Assembly: GCA_002314445.1 (NCBI GenBank)
Contig: DCFX01000063.1
Coordinates: forward strand, 4,617-68,616
Reading direction: 5' to 3'
Length of the DNA stretch: 64,000 nt
Source: Treponema sp. UBA1793
GTDB lineage: Bacteria > Spirochaetota > Spirochaetia > Treponematales > Treponemataceae
Shown: positions 31,641-40,178 of the stretch, piece after piece
Numbering within the stretch: the stretch's first letter is position 1
Layout: each line of letters starts with the position of its first letter
The notes under the pieces: generated by a model
Database searches by the model: none
The model's input: the letters and a program-made list of their open reading frames with translations, nothing else
What the model was told of the DNA's origin: nothing
Made by a program: the position numbers and the translations under genes

Positions 31641-34037
31641 TTATTTTTTCAGCAGCTGTGCAAACGGATTGTATGTCATTCCGTCGTCGCTGCCCTGATA
31701 CTGCCGGTTGTTGTTGTCACGCCGAGGCTCATTTGTATGAGGCCGTCCGCTGTGCTGGCTGTTTGCAGCGTTGGGGGTGCCTGTACCTTTTTTTACAACA
31801 ACAATACGCCGTGAGCCGGATTCAGCATCTTTTGCTTCGGCAGGCTTTCCTCCGCCCATACCGGTGTGCCCTATGCGGCTTGCAGCATCACTTTTAAGCG
31901 ACAGACTGATTCGTCTGCGGTCGGCGTCAAGGCCTATGATTGTAAATTCCCGTATATCACCGACTTTTACTACTTCCATCGGATCTTTGACGAACGTGTC
32001 GCTCAGTTCGCTTACGTGGATGAGTCCCGTTTCATGCAGACCGATATCGACAAATGCGCCGAAGTCAACGACATTCTTGATTTTGCCGGTAACTTTCATG
32101 CCTTCCTTGAGGTCTTCAAACTGGACAACACCTTTCTGCATAATCGGTGCAGGATAACCGTCACGCGGATCCAGATTCGGTTTCTTAAGTTCGTCGACAA
32201 TGTCGTTGAGCGTCATTTCGCCGATGCTGTATTTTTCCTCAAGCTGTTTTTTGAGAGCTGCGGAAATCTGTTCGTTTTTCTGGACGAGCGGAAGAACTTC
32301 ACGCGCTGCATTATAGTTTTCCGGGTGAACCCATGTATTGTCGAGCGGATCGCTGCTTTCCGGGATTTTAAGGAATCCCGCGCACTGTTCGAATGCTTTT
32401 GGTCCAAGACCGTTTACTTTTTTCAGTTCCTCACGGTTTGTAATTTTGCCGTGCTCGTCGCGGTATTTGACGATTTTTTTTGCGGTTGCCGACGTAATGC
32501 CCGAAACATATTTGAGCAGCGAGTAGCTTGCCGTGTTAAGATTTACACCGACCTGATTTACGACAGAACCGACTACTTCATCAAGCATATCGGAGAGTTT
32601 TTTCTGATTTACGTCGTGCTGGTACAAACCGACTCCGATTGCCTTCGGATCAATCTTTACGAGTTCTGCAAGGGGATCCTGGAGACGGCGTCCCATGCTG
32701 ATTGCACCGCGGATTGTTAAATCGAGCTCGGGGAATTCTTCACGTGCAATGTCACTTGCAGAGTAGACTGACGCTCCCGACTCATCAACTACCGTATAGC
32801 GTACATCTTTGTAATTATCGTTTATGACTTTGCTTACGATTTTCTGTACTTCAGGGCTGCCTGTTCCGTTGCCGACAGCGACGACCTGTATATCATACTT
32901 GTCGATTGCTTCGTTGAGTGCATTGTATGCGCTGTCGGGATCTGCAACCTGCTTGATAAGGAATGAACCGAGGTACTTTCCCGTTTCGTCGAGTGCTGCA
33001 CATTTTGTTCCCGTGCGGATACCGGGGTCGACGCCAAGCACGCGGCTTCCTTTAATAGGCTGCGTCATGAGCAGATTTTTAAGGTTTTCGCTGAAAATTC
33101 CGATTCCGTGTTCGTCCGCTTCATCTGATTCATTGCTGCGTATTTCGCGCACGACAGCGGGAGAAAGCAGCCGTACCATTCCGTCTTCGACTGCGTCCCC
33201 GTGATATTTATTGTGAAGCTGTACTTTCTTTTTCAACATGTCTACAGCCGAATCGACGTCAACGTCGACTGTAACCTGAAGCACGCCTTCGCGTTCTCCG
33301 CGGTTGATAGCAAGAATCCGGTGCGGCTTAACCTGATTAAGCGGTTCCGTGTAATCCCAGTACATCTGGTAGACTGACGTCTTAGCCGCTGTGTCATCCC
33401 CGATTCCCTTCGTAATGATATTTCCCGTTGCCATGTACAGTTTGTGCACATCTTCGCGGTTTTCCGTATCCTGGGAGACCCGTTCAGCGACAATATCCTT
33501 GGCACCTGCAAGGGCATCTTCCACTGTTGCAACTGACAATTCCGGATTTTCATCATTTTCTTTGACGAATTCTTTCGCTTTTACTTCCAATGCGGCTTCG
33601 TCAAGTTCCAGCATCGCGTCGGCAAGCGGATCAAGACCTTTTTCGATTGCAGCCATTCCGCGGGTCTTCTTCTTTTTCTTGAACGGAGCCCAAAGGTCTT
33701 CAAGTTCGGTGAGTGTCGTTGCACTCATTGTTGCCTTATACAGCGATTCGGTAAGCTTTCCCTGAGCAAAGATACCTTTGACGATTTCAAGCCGGCGGTC
33801 TTCAAGATTTTTGTACGATTTGAACAAGTGGTCGCAGTCCCGTACCTGTACTTCATCAAGCGAGCCGTGTTTTTCCTTGCGGTAACGCGAAATGAACGGG
33901 ATGGTACATCCTTCGTCCACAAGACCGATGACAGCGCTGACCTGCTGAACACGTATGCTCAGTTCATCAGCGATTTTTTTCATAATGTCGATTTCATTGA
34001 CGGTTAAAGCATCAATTGCTTCCTGTGTAAATTCCAT
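31641..34037 (-). CDS. tex: Tex-family RNA-binding transcription accessory protein
   Basis: 798 residues. The N-terminal helical region begins IADELSIRVQQVSAVIGLVDEGCTIPFISRYRKE; the YqgF-like core has VLGVDPGIRTGTKCAALDETG; a helix-hairpin-helix region follows (YVSGITSATAKKIVKYRDEHG, KKVNGLGPKAFEQCAGFLKI); and an S1 RNA-binding domain lies at about 650-720 (GMKVTGKIKNVVDFGAFVDIG..ETGLIHVSELS). About 70 extra residues rich in Gly, Arg and Asn follow the S1 domain. Tex proteins bind nucleic acids and affect transcription. It is translated from ATG 34037 with a -10 (TAGAAT) 8 bases upstream and no ribosome site. Confidence 0.95.
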   Translation of the reverse strand: MEFTQEAIDALTVNEIDIMKKIADELSIRVQQVSAVIGLVDEGCTIPFISRYRKEKHGSLDEVQVRDCDHLFKSYKNLEDRRLEIVKGIFAQGKLTESLYKATMSATTLTELEDLWAPFKKKKKTRGMAAIEKGLDPLADAMLELDEAALEVKAKEFVKENDENPELSVATVEDALAGAKDIVAERVSQDTENREDVHKLYMATGNIITKGIGDDTAAKTSVYQMYWDYTEPLNQVKPHRILAINRGEREGVLQVTVDVDVDSAVDMLKKKVQLHNKYHGDAVEDGMVRLLSPAVVREIRSNESDEADEHGIGIFSENLKNLLMTQPIKGSRVLGVDPGIRTGTKCAALDETGKYLGSFLIKQVADPDSAYNALNEAIDKYDIQVVAVGNGTGSPEVQKIVSKVINDNYKDVRYTVVDESGASVYSASDIAREEFPELDLTIRGAISMGRRLQDPLAELVKIDPKAIGVGLYQHDVNQKKLSDMLDEVVGSVVNQVGVNLNTASYSLLKYVSGITSATAKKIVKYRDEHGKITNREELKKVNGLGPKAFEQCAGFLKIPESSDPLDNTWVHPENYNAAREVLPLVQKNEQISAALKKQLEEKYSIGEMTLNDIVDELKKPNLDPRDGYPAPIMQKGVVQFEDLKEGMKVTGKIKNVVDFGAFVDIGLHETGLIHVSELSDTFVKDPMEVVKVGDIREFTIIGLDADRRRISLSLKSDAASRIGHTGMGGGKPAEAKDAESGSRRIVVVKKGTGTPNAANSQHSGRPHTNEPRRDNNNRQYQGSDDGMTYNPFAQLLKK

Positions 34038-34045
34038 AGAAGGAT

Positions 34046-34074
34046 ATTCTACGAAAATATCGGCGGGCTTGCAA
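34046..34074 (-). promoter_or_regulatory. Promoter of tex, leaderless layout
   Basis: TTGCAA (34074-34069), 17-bp spacer, TAGAAT (34051-34046), then ATCCTTCT and ATG 34037. Confidence 0.55.
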
Positions 34075-34091
34075 GTGAATACAAAAGTTTA

Positions 34092-34961
34092 CTATGCGGG
34101 AGAAGAAACATCTGCACTGTTTGTCATATCTGTTTTGTAGAAAAGCCGGTTCAGAATGCTCTTGCAGTTTTCTGACATGATTTCGTATAATTTGGGAGTG
34201 AGCAGCTGTTTTACAAGAATATCGAGGCCGTTTTCTCCCTGCTTGTTTTTAAATGTAAAAATATAAAGAGTTCCTGTATCTGAGGGACGTATCATAAACA
34301 GGACAGCGTCGCTCCTGATATGCAGTCCTTTTATATTGAACTGAATGAAACTTATTTTTTCATATTGCTTGAGGTTGCAGTATTCCTTTATCGTACATGA
34401 AAAATGGCTCAGGCTTATATCGGTTACAACACCTGTATACTGTTTTCCTTCATACATAAACGTAAGCGAACAATTGCTCCCGCAGAGTGCACGAACATGT
34501 TTCCGGCGTCCCATCGCCTGATTCGCATAGAGAAGCTTTTCAATAATGCCGAAATTTGCTTTTTTGCGGTATTCGAGCTGAATGCATCCGCATTGAATGC
34601 CTACGTCGTACAAATAATGTTTTTCAAGAGCCAGACGTTCTTCAAGTGTCTGCCGTTTTACATATAAAACACCGAGAAGTGCATATTTTCCGTACTGTTT
34701 CTGAAGTTTTGAAATGAATGCCGACCAGTTTATTCCGGGAATGGTTGAATCTATGTAAAAGAAAAGAATTGAGTCTTTGAATATACGCAGAATGATATCT
34801 ACTTTTTTTTCCAGAGGACACGCCTTGTCGTTTTCAATGAAATATGTTTCGAATCCTCTTGAAAGATATTCTTCCAGATAATTTTCAGGGAGAAGTGATC
34901 GATCGGGTACAATAAAAAATGTTTTTCTTCCGGAAATAATCTCGGCCAAACGTGTATTCAA
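34092..34961 (-). CDS. PilZ-like domain protein, possible c-di-GMP effector
   Basis: 289 residues, TTG start with AGGAGG 8 bases upstream. Residues 1 to about 130 form an alpha/beta domain resembling a response-regulator-like fold (KTFFIVPDRSLLPENYLEEYLSRGFETYFIE; DSILFFYIDSTIPGINW). A PilZ-like domain follows (about 150-260): RRKHVRALC carries the RxxxR motif and VVTDISLSHFSCTI sits where [D/N]xSxxG is expected, with the glycine replaced by phenylalanine. It may bind c-di-GMP weakly or not at all. Together with the diguanylate cyclase at 9562 it hints at c-di-GMP signalling in this genome. Confidence 0.68.
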   Translation of the reverse strand: MNTRLAEIISGRKTFFIVPDRSLLPENYLEEYLSRGFETYFIENDKACPLEKKVDIILRIFKDSILFFYIDSTIPGINWSAFISKLQKQYGKYALLGVLYVKRQTLEERLALEKHYLYDVGIQCGCIQLEYRKKANFGIIEKLLYANQAMGRRKHVRALCGSNCSLTFMYEGKQYTGVVTDISLSHFSCTIKEYCNLKQYEKISFIQFNIKGLHIRSDAVLFMIRPSDTGTLYIFTFKNKQGENGLDILVKQLLTPKLYEIMSENCKSILNRLFYKTDMTNSADVSSPA

Positions 34962-35045
34962 GAGTTTTCCTCCTTTTTTATTGTAACATAACTATGTACA
35001 AAAAAGAAGAATTGAATAAATAAATTTTTGTACTAATTCCAATTT

Positions 35046-35160
35046 TTTATTCGTGCGGAGAGTTTTATACCCCGTCGCTTGGGGCGTCTGAAGGGTATTG
35101 AATCCCGACTGCAATATCTTTAGAGAAATCCATACCCTGCGCCGCTTACGTCGGGGGTGG
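35046..35160 (+). repeat. REP-like element, copy 2
   Basis: Two GC-rich imperfect hairpins (ACCCCGTCGCTTGGGGCG region at 35069-35086 and CCTGCGCCGCTTACGTCGGG region at 35135-35155) joined by a stretch containing ATCTTTAGAGAA. Its left part matches copy 1 at 34 of 39 positions; its middle (35101-35127) matches copy 3 at 24 of 27. It occupies the spacer between the SLC1 transporter and the PilZ-like gene. Confidence 0.7.
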
Positions 35161-35237
35161 TGATTACACATTCCACTTTCTATCTGTCCGTGTAGTACAT
35201 GCCGAAAAGGGAGAAACTTCGTATTGTTAATTATCTG

Positions 35238-36467
35238 TCAGATAAAATGCGGGATGGAGTGGTGCTCGATCATCTGTGTTTTTACACCGACGATGTAGCT
35301 TCCGAACATTGCAGTAAGGACATCGAAGGCTGCTGCAAAAGAACAGATAATCGGTGCAGCAGGTTTAAGCAGGAGGTAGCCTGTTTCAAAGCCTCGTCCG
35401 TACATGGTGCAGAGTACCGTCAGCGCTATAAAGGGACCTCCTGATGGGAATCCTCCGAGCAGAAAAGACAGTGCGAACGACATAAACATAATCCACAGAA
35501 TGTCCCTGAAAGGGATGGAAAGATTTGCATAAGAACGCCAGATAACGATAAAACTGACAGTTGTAACAAGAGCCGCTCCGCCGCGTGCAAAAATTGAAAA
35601 CAGGGGATACGTTACTCCGTTGATACGTCGGCGTATACCGAGGCTCTCCTTTCCCGTACGGATATTAATCGGCAGAGTAAGATTTGTATCACCGCTGAAA
35701 AATGAAACAATGATTGAGCATGCACTTGCATAGAGTATACGGAAAGGATGCGGATCATTGCATATGTAATGCAAAACAGCCGGATAAATGCCGAACGCGG
35801 TTATCAGGAAATCTCCTGTCAGCAGAAGGATAAGCGGTGTAAACGTGCCTCCTGTAATGACAGAACGGAATTGAATTGTCCAGCTGCACATGACGGCAAT
35901 CATCCCGATGGAAAGAACTTCAGTAAAGAGTGTCGCAATATTATAACAGAGTTTTGAAAGCGCATCGACAATCGTAACAATCGGTTTAAAAGTAACCTGA
36001 TCTCCCGTACATGCTCCGCCTGCAAAACAGGCAAACAGAAAAGAAGCGAGCAGAAGCGAGCCGTTGTTCAAAGTATCAAATGCGGAAGAGGGGAACAGGG
36101 ACCGGACCATGCCGGCCAGATTGAGTACGGCTGTATCTGTCGTTTTGTCCACCGTGATGGGAATGCGTGGCAGCCTGATAATCAATATGGAAAGAAGCCC
36201 GACGAATATGAGCAGGATAGCAGAGGCTACAATAATAATAAGAGTCCATATTCCTGTTTTCAGAAGCATTCTTGTATCGCGCAGTTTATTAATGGCAGTC
36301 ATTGCCGTAAAGAACAGAAGCGGTACAACGATGTAACGTCCAAAACGTATGACGATGTCGGTGATAAACGACAGTGCGCCTTCTGAGCCGGTAGAATTAA
36401 GCGGAAGAATCAGTGCAAATGCAACGCCGAGCACGGCTCCAATCAGATATTTTAGCCAGAGTTTCAT
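35238..36467 (-). CDS. Dicarboxylate/amino-acid:cation symporter (SLC1/DAACS family)
   Basis: 409 residues with about eight membrane helices plus re-entrant loops. Features: KYLIGAVLGVAFALILPL and IVVPLLFFTAMTAINKLRD in the first half, the serine/threonine-rich hairpin FFSGDTNLTLPINI and the C-terminal GGFPSGGPFIALTVLC segment in the second. The substrate-binding NMDGTA-type motif is not recognisable, so the substrate is uncertain; glutamate, aspartate or a dicarboxylate are the family options. I choose ATG 36467 because it fits homologues and a -10 TATACT ends 7 bases upstream. Confidence 0.85.
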   Translation of the reverse strand: MKLWLKYLIGAVLGVAFALILPLNSTGSEGALSFITDIVIRFGRYIVVPLLFFTAMTAINKLRDTRMLLKTGIWTLIIIVASAILLIFVGLLSILIIRLPRIPITVDKTTDTAVLNLAGMVRSLFPSSAFDTLNNGSLLLASFLFACFAGGACTGDQVTFKPIVTIVDALSKLCYNIATLFTEVLSIGMIAVMCSWTIQFRSVITGGTFTPLILLLTGDFLITAFGIYPAVLHYICNDPHPFRILYASACSIIVSFFSGDTNLTLPINIRTGKESLGIRRRINGVTYPLFSIFARGGAALVTTVSFIVIWRSYANLSIPFRDILWIMFMSFALSFLLGGFPSGGPFIALTVLCTMYGRGFETGYLLLKPAAPIICSFAAAFDVLTAMFGSYIVGVKTQMIEHHSIPHFI

Positions 36468-36474
36468 GACTGAC

Positions 36475-36503
36475 AGTATAACACACGCGCTTTGCTTTGC
36501 AAA
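36475..36503 (-). promoter_or_regulatory. Promoter of the symporter gene, leaderless layout
   Basis: TTTGCA (36503-36498), 17-bp spacer, TATACT (36480-36475), GTCAGTC, then ATG 36467. It faces away from the promoter at 36519. Confidence 0.6.
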
Positions 36504-36518
36504 CAGGTTTTTATGCTT

Positions 36519-36547
36519 TTGCTTATTGCTGTGCATTATGATATACT
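36519..36547 (+). promoter_or_regulatory. Promoter of the 246-aa gene, leaderless layout
   Basis: TTGCTT (36519-36524), 17-bp spacer, TATACT (36542-36547), TACAGCT, then ATG 36555. The spacing from -10 to ATG equals that of the divergent gene. Confidence 0.65.
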
Positions 36548-36554
36548 TACAGCT

Positions 36555-37295
36555 ATGAAAAAAACGATTTTAATAGCCGGCAAAGATTTTCCTTCAGGCG
36601 GTGATTTTGCTGACGGTATGGCTCATGCAGGATATAACGTAGTTATAACGGGCAGAGCTGAGGCCGGGAATGAGTCCGGTTCTTCCGGTAGTATTGTCGT
36701 TGCTTCATGGAACAGACCTTCTTCCATTTCTGCGCGCTCGCTCGTGCTGTTTGCTGAAAACGCTTTTGGTTTTGTTAATGAAACAGTCCTTTACTTTGAT
36801 GCATCTGCATATGCCTCTCAGTTTACAGTCCTTTCTCCGGAAGAATGTACGCGCTCGCTTGATACAATGATTTCCGGTTACGAATATCTTGCCATGGAAA
36901 CGCTTTCCCGCCTTGATCAGCGGAAAGCGGACGGAAAACTTGTGTTTTTATTAAAGAGTCACCCGACGATGGAAGGCGTTCTGCGTTCTTCTTCCCTGCG
37001 CAGCAGTACTGCAGTACCGGCTGGGCCGTTTGTGAGTGCTGCCCAGGCGGCATTTATTTCCTTTGCTGAAAATATTGCGGCGCTTGCAGGGGACAAAGCC
37101 GACGTTTCGGTAGTGCTCGTTTCCTGCGGCGAACAGAACGAGACCTCTGCTAAAGACGGTTCTCTTGCATTATGGCTTGCCGGGTATCTTAGTTCGATGG
37201 ATAATCTCAAGAGTAAAACAGGGGCAAAGCAGGCTGTAAACTGGGTGAAGCCAGGTGCAAAAGGATTTGGCTTCTTGTCCCGTTTTCATTCATAG
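36555..37295 (+). CDS. Rossmann-like protein of unknown function
   Basis: 246 residues. The start MKKTILIAGKDFPSGGDFADGMAHAGYNVVITGR resembles the opening of short-chain dehydrogenases, but the TGxxxGxG cofactor loop is not canonical and the Tyr-x3-Lys catalytic pair is not obvious. Further parts (LVLFAENAFGFVNETVLYFD; FVSAAQAAFISFAENIAALAGD) keep an SDR-like rhythm, so it may be a degenerate SDR. It ends 26 bases before the MgtC gene and is probably co-transcribed with it. Confidence 0.7.
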   Translation: MKKTILIAGKDFPSGGDFADGMAHAGYNVVITGRAEAGNESGSSGSIVVASWNRPSSISARSLVLFAENAFGFVNETVLYFDASAYASQFTVLSPEECTRSLDTMISGYEYLAMETLSRLDQRKADGKLVFLLKSHPTMEGVLRSSSLRSSTAVPAGPFVSAAQAAFISFAENIAALAGDKADVSVVLVSCGEQNETSAKDGSLALWLAGYLSSMDNLKSKTGAKQAVNWVKPGAKGFGFLSRFHS

Positions 37296-37321
37296 TCGGT
37301 ATTATTTTATATGAGGTGCAT

Positions 37322-37996
37322 GTGAGTACCGGAAATTTTTATTTTGACTGCGTTATCCGTATCGCTGCAAGTTTTTTCTGTGGTTTCCTGCTTGGACTTG
37401 AACGTAAGACCCGGCAGCATACGGTAGGTCTTCGTACGCTTATTCTTATCAGCATGTCGTGTACGCTGATGTGCATAATCTCTTACTATTCTGCATCGAA
37501 CTCAGATGTCCCCGGCGGAGATCCGACCCGCATTACTGCCGGCGTCGTAACCGGTATCGGTTTTTTAGGCGGCGGTGCAATTATGAGGCAGGGGCTGAAC
37601 ATCCGCGGACTTACGTCGGCTGCAGTTATTTGGACAGCGGCCGCATTAGGGCTTGCCTGCGGCACCGGCCTTTTTATTCCGGCAGCAATAGTTCTGGCCA
37701 TAAGTCTTTCATCCCTGATTTTGCTTGAAAAAGTTGAATGGCGTTTTTTTCCCGCTGAAAAGACAAAAACAATACGTTTGGAATACAGCGGAAGCAGTGT
37801 TAATACAGCACTTGTAAGGAAAGTTCTTACGGAAAGCGGCTTTGTGATGCGCGATATGAATATTGACCGTTCCCTTGAAAAGGATCGTACCGTTTTTGAG
37901 TATTCCGTAAAAGCTCCGTCGGAAATAGATTCGCTTGCTGTGTGCAGACGGCTTGAAGATACTGGCTCGCTGCTCAATTTTAGAATTTCCGACTGA
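37322..37996 (+). CDS. MgtC/SapB family membrane protein
   Basis: 224 residues, GTG start with GAGG five bases upstream. The family core is clear: RIAASFFCGFLLGLERKTRQHTVGLRT, ITAGVVTGIGFLGGGAIMRQGLNIRGLTSAAVIWTAAALGLACG with about four or five membrane segments, then a cytoplasmic C-terminal domain (about 145-224) of ACT-like appearance. MgtC proteins are linked to magnesium limitation and to inhibition of ATP synthase in pathogens; the role here is unknown. No magnesium transporter lies nearby. Confidence 0.9.
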   Translation: MSTGNFYFDCVIRIAASFFCGFLLGLERKTRQHTVGLRTLILISMSCTLMCIISYYSASNSDVPGGDPTRITAGVVTGIGFLGGGAIMRQGLNIRGLTSAAVIWTAAALGLACGTGLFIPAAIVLAISLSSLILLEKVEWRFFPAEKTKTIRLEYSGSSVNTALVRKVLTESGFVMRDMNIDRSLEKDRTVFEYSVKAPSEIDSLAVCRRLEDTGSLLNFRISD

Positions 37997-38035
37997 AAGA
38001 CGCGGTTGCGGCAGACAGTTCTTATTCATTCAGGT

Positions 38036-38127
38036 GGTAATACTCCGCTCCCGGGGCGTATGAAAGATTTTAAATCCCGGCTGTAAAATCTTTAGAGAAC
38101 GATACCACGCTGCTTCGCTCGGGGGTG
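38036..38127 (+). repeat. REP-like element, copy 3
   Basis: Related over its whole length to copy 2 at 35068-35160: CTCCGCTCCCGGGGCG hairpin, AATCCCGGCTGTAAAATC middle with ATCTTTAGAGAA, and a closing CGCTGCTTCGCTCGGGGG. It lies between the convergent MgtC and permease genes. Confidence 0.65.
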
Positions 38128-38153
38128 TGTTTGTTAATTAACTTAACAGGCAG

Positions 38154-38190
38154 AAAAAAATCCCTCCCACGACTGACAGCCGCAGGAGGG
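38154..38190 (-). terminator. Terminator of the ABC transporter operon
   Basis: CCCTCC (38162-38167) pairs with GGAGGG (38185-38190), with further pairing inside; the minus-strand transcript runs into ATTTTTTT. It lies 34 bases after the last permease gene. Confidence 0.85.
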
Positions 38191-38224
38191 CAGGATAAAG
38201 TGTATGAAAAAAACTATGAAAGCC

Positions 38225-39118
38225 TTATTCTTTTACACCGCCGGCTGTAACACCACCGATTATTAAGCGTGACATGAAGAGGTATATTATAAGCAGCGGG
38301 ATTATGGCGATGCAGATTTCCATATAGACAGTGCCAAGGTCAAAATTCTGATAGTCAGCGCTTCGGAGCTGGGCAATGAGGATAGGAATAGTCTTTTTGT
38401 TTTTCTGACTTATAAGCAGTGCCGGCAGAAAGTAGTTGTTCCATGAACTGACGAATGAAAATATTGCCTGAACAGCGATAGAAGGTTTCATCATCGGGAT
38501 GACGATAGAATTAAATGTACGGAATTCGTTACAACCGTCGACGCGTGCCGCCTCAACTATAGAGAACGGTAAAGTTGACTCCATCGCCTGATACATATAG
38601 AAGAAAACAATTGGGGCTGCAATGGCCGGAATGTACAATGCCGCAAGATTATCCATCATATGCATTTTCATCATGAGCCGGATGAAACCTAAGGCAGAAA
38701 CCTGTCCCGGAACCATCATGACCGCCATGATGAATTTGAATACAAAGCTTCTTCCTTTAAATTTGTACATGTAGACGCCGTATGCTGTCATGGACGAAAA
38801 GTATGTACAAAGGATTGCAGTCGCGAAAGAAACGTATAAGCTGTTGAATAAAGCACGTACGACCGGAATATTGTTGACATCTGCGCGTCCGAAGAAAAGG
38901 TGTTTGAGATTTTCTATAAAATGTGTTCCCGGTATAAGTGTAAACGTTGTCTGTATTGCAGAATGCAGCCGTGTTGAATTTACAATCAGAACAAGAAACG
39001 GAAAAAGAGAAAGAAATGCCAATATTATAAGGACGATATAACACAGCGGTCTGCGGATTGCAAGACTTCTGCTTCTGCTTTTTGTTTTATATGGGGTAGT
39101 ATTTGCAGTTGTTTCCAT
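38225..39118 (-). CDS. Carbohydrate ABC transporter permease, MalG type
   Basis: 297 residues with six membrane segments and the EAA-loop that docks the ATPase: VEAARVDGCNEFRTFNSIVIPMMKPSIA. N-terminal 25 residues are basic and cytoplasmic. It is the last gene of a binding protein-permease-permease operon of the CUT1 kind. Two bases separate it from the preceding permease. No ATPase gene is present here, so a shared MsmX/MalK-type ATPase encoded elsewhere is presumed. Confidence 0.93.
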   Translation of the reverse strand: METTANTTPYKTKSRSRSLAIRRPLCYIVLIILAFLSLFPFLVLIVNSTRLHSAIQTTFTLIPGTHFIENLKHLFFGRADVNNIPVVRALFNSLYVSFATAILCTYFSSMTAYGVYMYKFKGRSFVFKFIMAVMMVPGQVSALGFIRLMMKMHMMDNLAALYIPAIAAPIVFFYMYQAMESTLPFSIVEAARVDGCNEFRTFNSIVIPMMKPSIAVQAIFSFVSSWNNYFLPALLISQKNKKTIPILIAQLRSADYQNFDLGTVYMEICIAIIPLLIIYLFMSRLIIGGVTAGGVKE

Positions 39119-39120
39119 AA

Positions 39121-40062
39121 TTAAACGTGCTCCTTATTTGTATACTGTGCCATAGTAAACTTATAGACGATGCCGCCGAGAACAGCCGTAACAATGAACG
39201 TAAGCACTGATATTGCACCGCCCATACCATAATTTTTGCTCGCAAGATTTGCATTAAGGTACATGATGATAGTCATAGAAGTGCGGTTCGGATTTCCTGT
39301 GCCGTTTGTAAGAATCTGCGGTACATCGAACATCTGAATACCACCGATAAGACTCGTTATGAGTACATAGACAAAAATCGGGAGCAGCATGGGAATCGTT
39401 ATTTTGAAGAATATCTGAAACGGAGAAGCGCCGTCTATACGGGCAGCCTCGAACAGGCTGTTGTCAATACCCATAATACCAGCCATAAGCATGATTGTTG
39501 TATTGCCGTACCACATAAGGAAATTCATTGAAGCAATGAGCGCCCGAGTCCAGCCTGCCGATGTAAAGAATCTGATGTGTTCCGGATACCATTTTAAAGT
39601 ATTTGAGAACAGGATGTTTATAGGACCGTCTGCCGAGAACAAAGTAAAAAAAAGCATTGAAAATGCCGCAGCCATGATCAGGTTAGGCATATAGATTACA
39701 GTTTTAAAGAATTGCTGACATTTCAGATGAAGTTCGGTATTTGTAAACCAAACAGAGAGCAGCAATGAAATGAATATTTGCGGGATAAAGCCGATTATCC
39801 ATATGAAAATTGTATTCCATGTATATCTGAGGATATCACTCTGGAATACTTTTATAAAATTTGCAAAGCCGATGTAATTCGGGCCGACTGTCGTAAGTCC
39901 GATACGGTAATTTTCAAAGAAACTATTAACAAACGTTGAAATAAGCGGGATAAAAGAAAAAATAATATAGATGATAAAGAATGGAGCTATAAAAAAATAT
40001 CCCCACTTGTCATACTGAACTGTATGCTTCTTTCTCGGTTTCGTTTTTGTTGTCTTTTGCAT
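39121..40062 (-). CDS. Carbohydrate ABC transporter permease, MalF/UgpA type
   Basis: 313 residues. Basic N-terminus, then about six membrane segments starting WGYFFIAPFFIIYIIFSFIPLIS. The EAA loop is FEAARIDGASPFQIFFKITIPMLLPIF. I choose ATG 40062 (MQKTTK) because AGAGG lies 6 bases upstream; the longer frame adds six residues with no ribosome site. Partner of the MalG-type permease. Confidence 0.93.
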   Translation of the reverse strand: MQKTTKTKPRKKHTVQYDKWGYFFIAPFFIIYIIFSFIPLISTFVNSFFENYRIGLTTVGPNYIGFANFIKVFQSDILRYTWNTIFIWIIGFIPQIFISLLLSVWFTNTELHLKCQQFFKTVIYMPNLIMAAAFSMLFFTLFSADGPINILFSNTLKWYPEHIRFFTSAGWTRALIASMNFLMWYGNTTIMLMAGIMGIDNSLFEAARIDGASPFQIFFKITIPMLLPIFVYVLITSLIGGIQMFDVPQILTNGTGNPNRTSMTIIMYLNANLASKNYGMGGAISVLTFIVTAVLGGIVYKFTMAQYTNKEHV

Positions 40063-40123
40063 AACATCCTCTTGATACAATTTGTTTTTTATTAGGAAAG
40101 AATAAGAACGGGAAGCAGGGCAG

Positions 40124-40155
40124 AAGAGCGGCAGGCTTTAACCCCTGCCGCTCTT
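40124..40155 (-). promoter_or_regulatory. Intercistronic stem-loop between binding-protein and permease genes
   Basis: A 12-bp perfect stem (AAGAGCGGCAGG, 40124-40135, with CCTGCCGCTCTT, 40144-40155) and an eight-base loop, without a T-run. Such structures protect the 3' end of a highly expressed binding-protein mRNA and lower permease expression in other ABC operons. Confidence 0.7.
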
Positions 40156-40178
40156 AGTATCAGCCGGTAACGACTATA

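Noticed and set aside
32213..33556. Minus-strand and plus-strand open frames inside tex in other frames
   Set aside because: They overlap a clearly conserved protein in its main frame and encode no recognisable domain.
35041..38140. REP-like spacers as insertion-sequence remnants with transposase fragments
   Set aside because: No transposase-like coding remnant is visible in any frame of these short spacers; only the hairpin repeats are supported.
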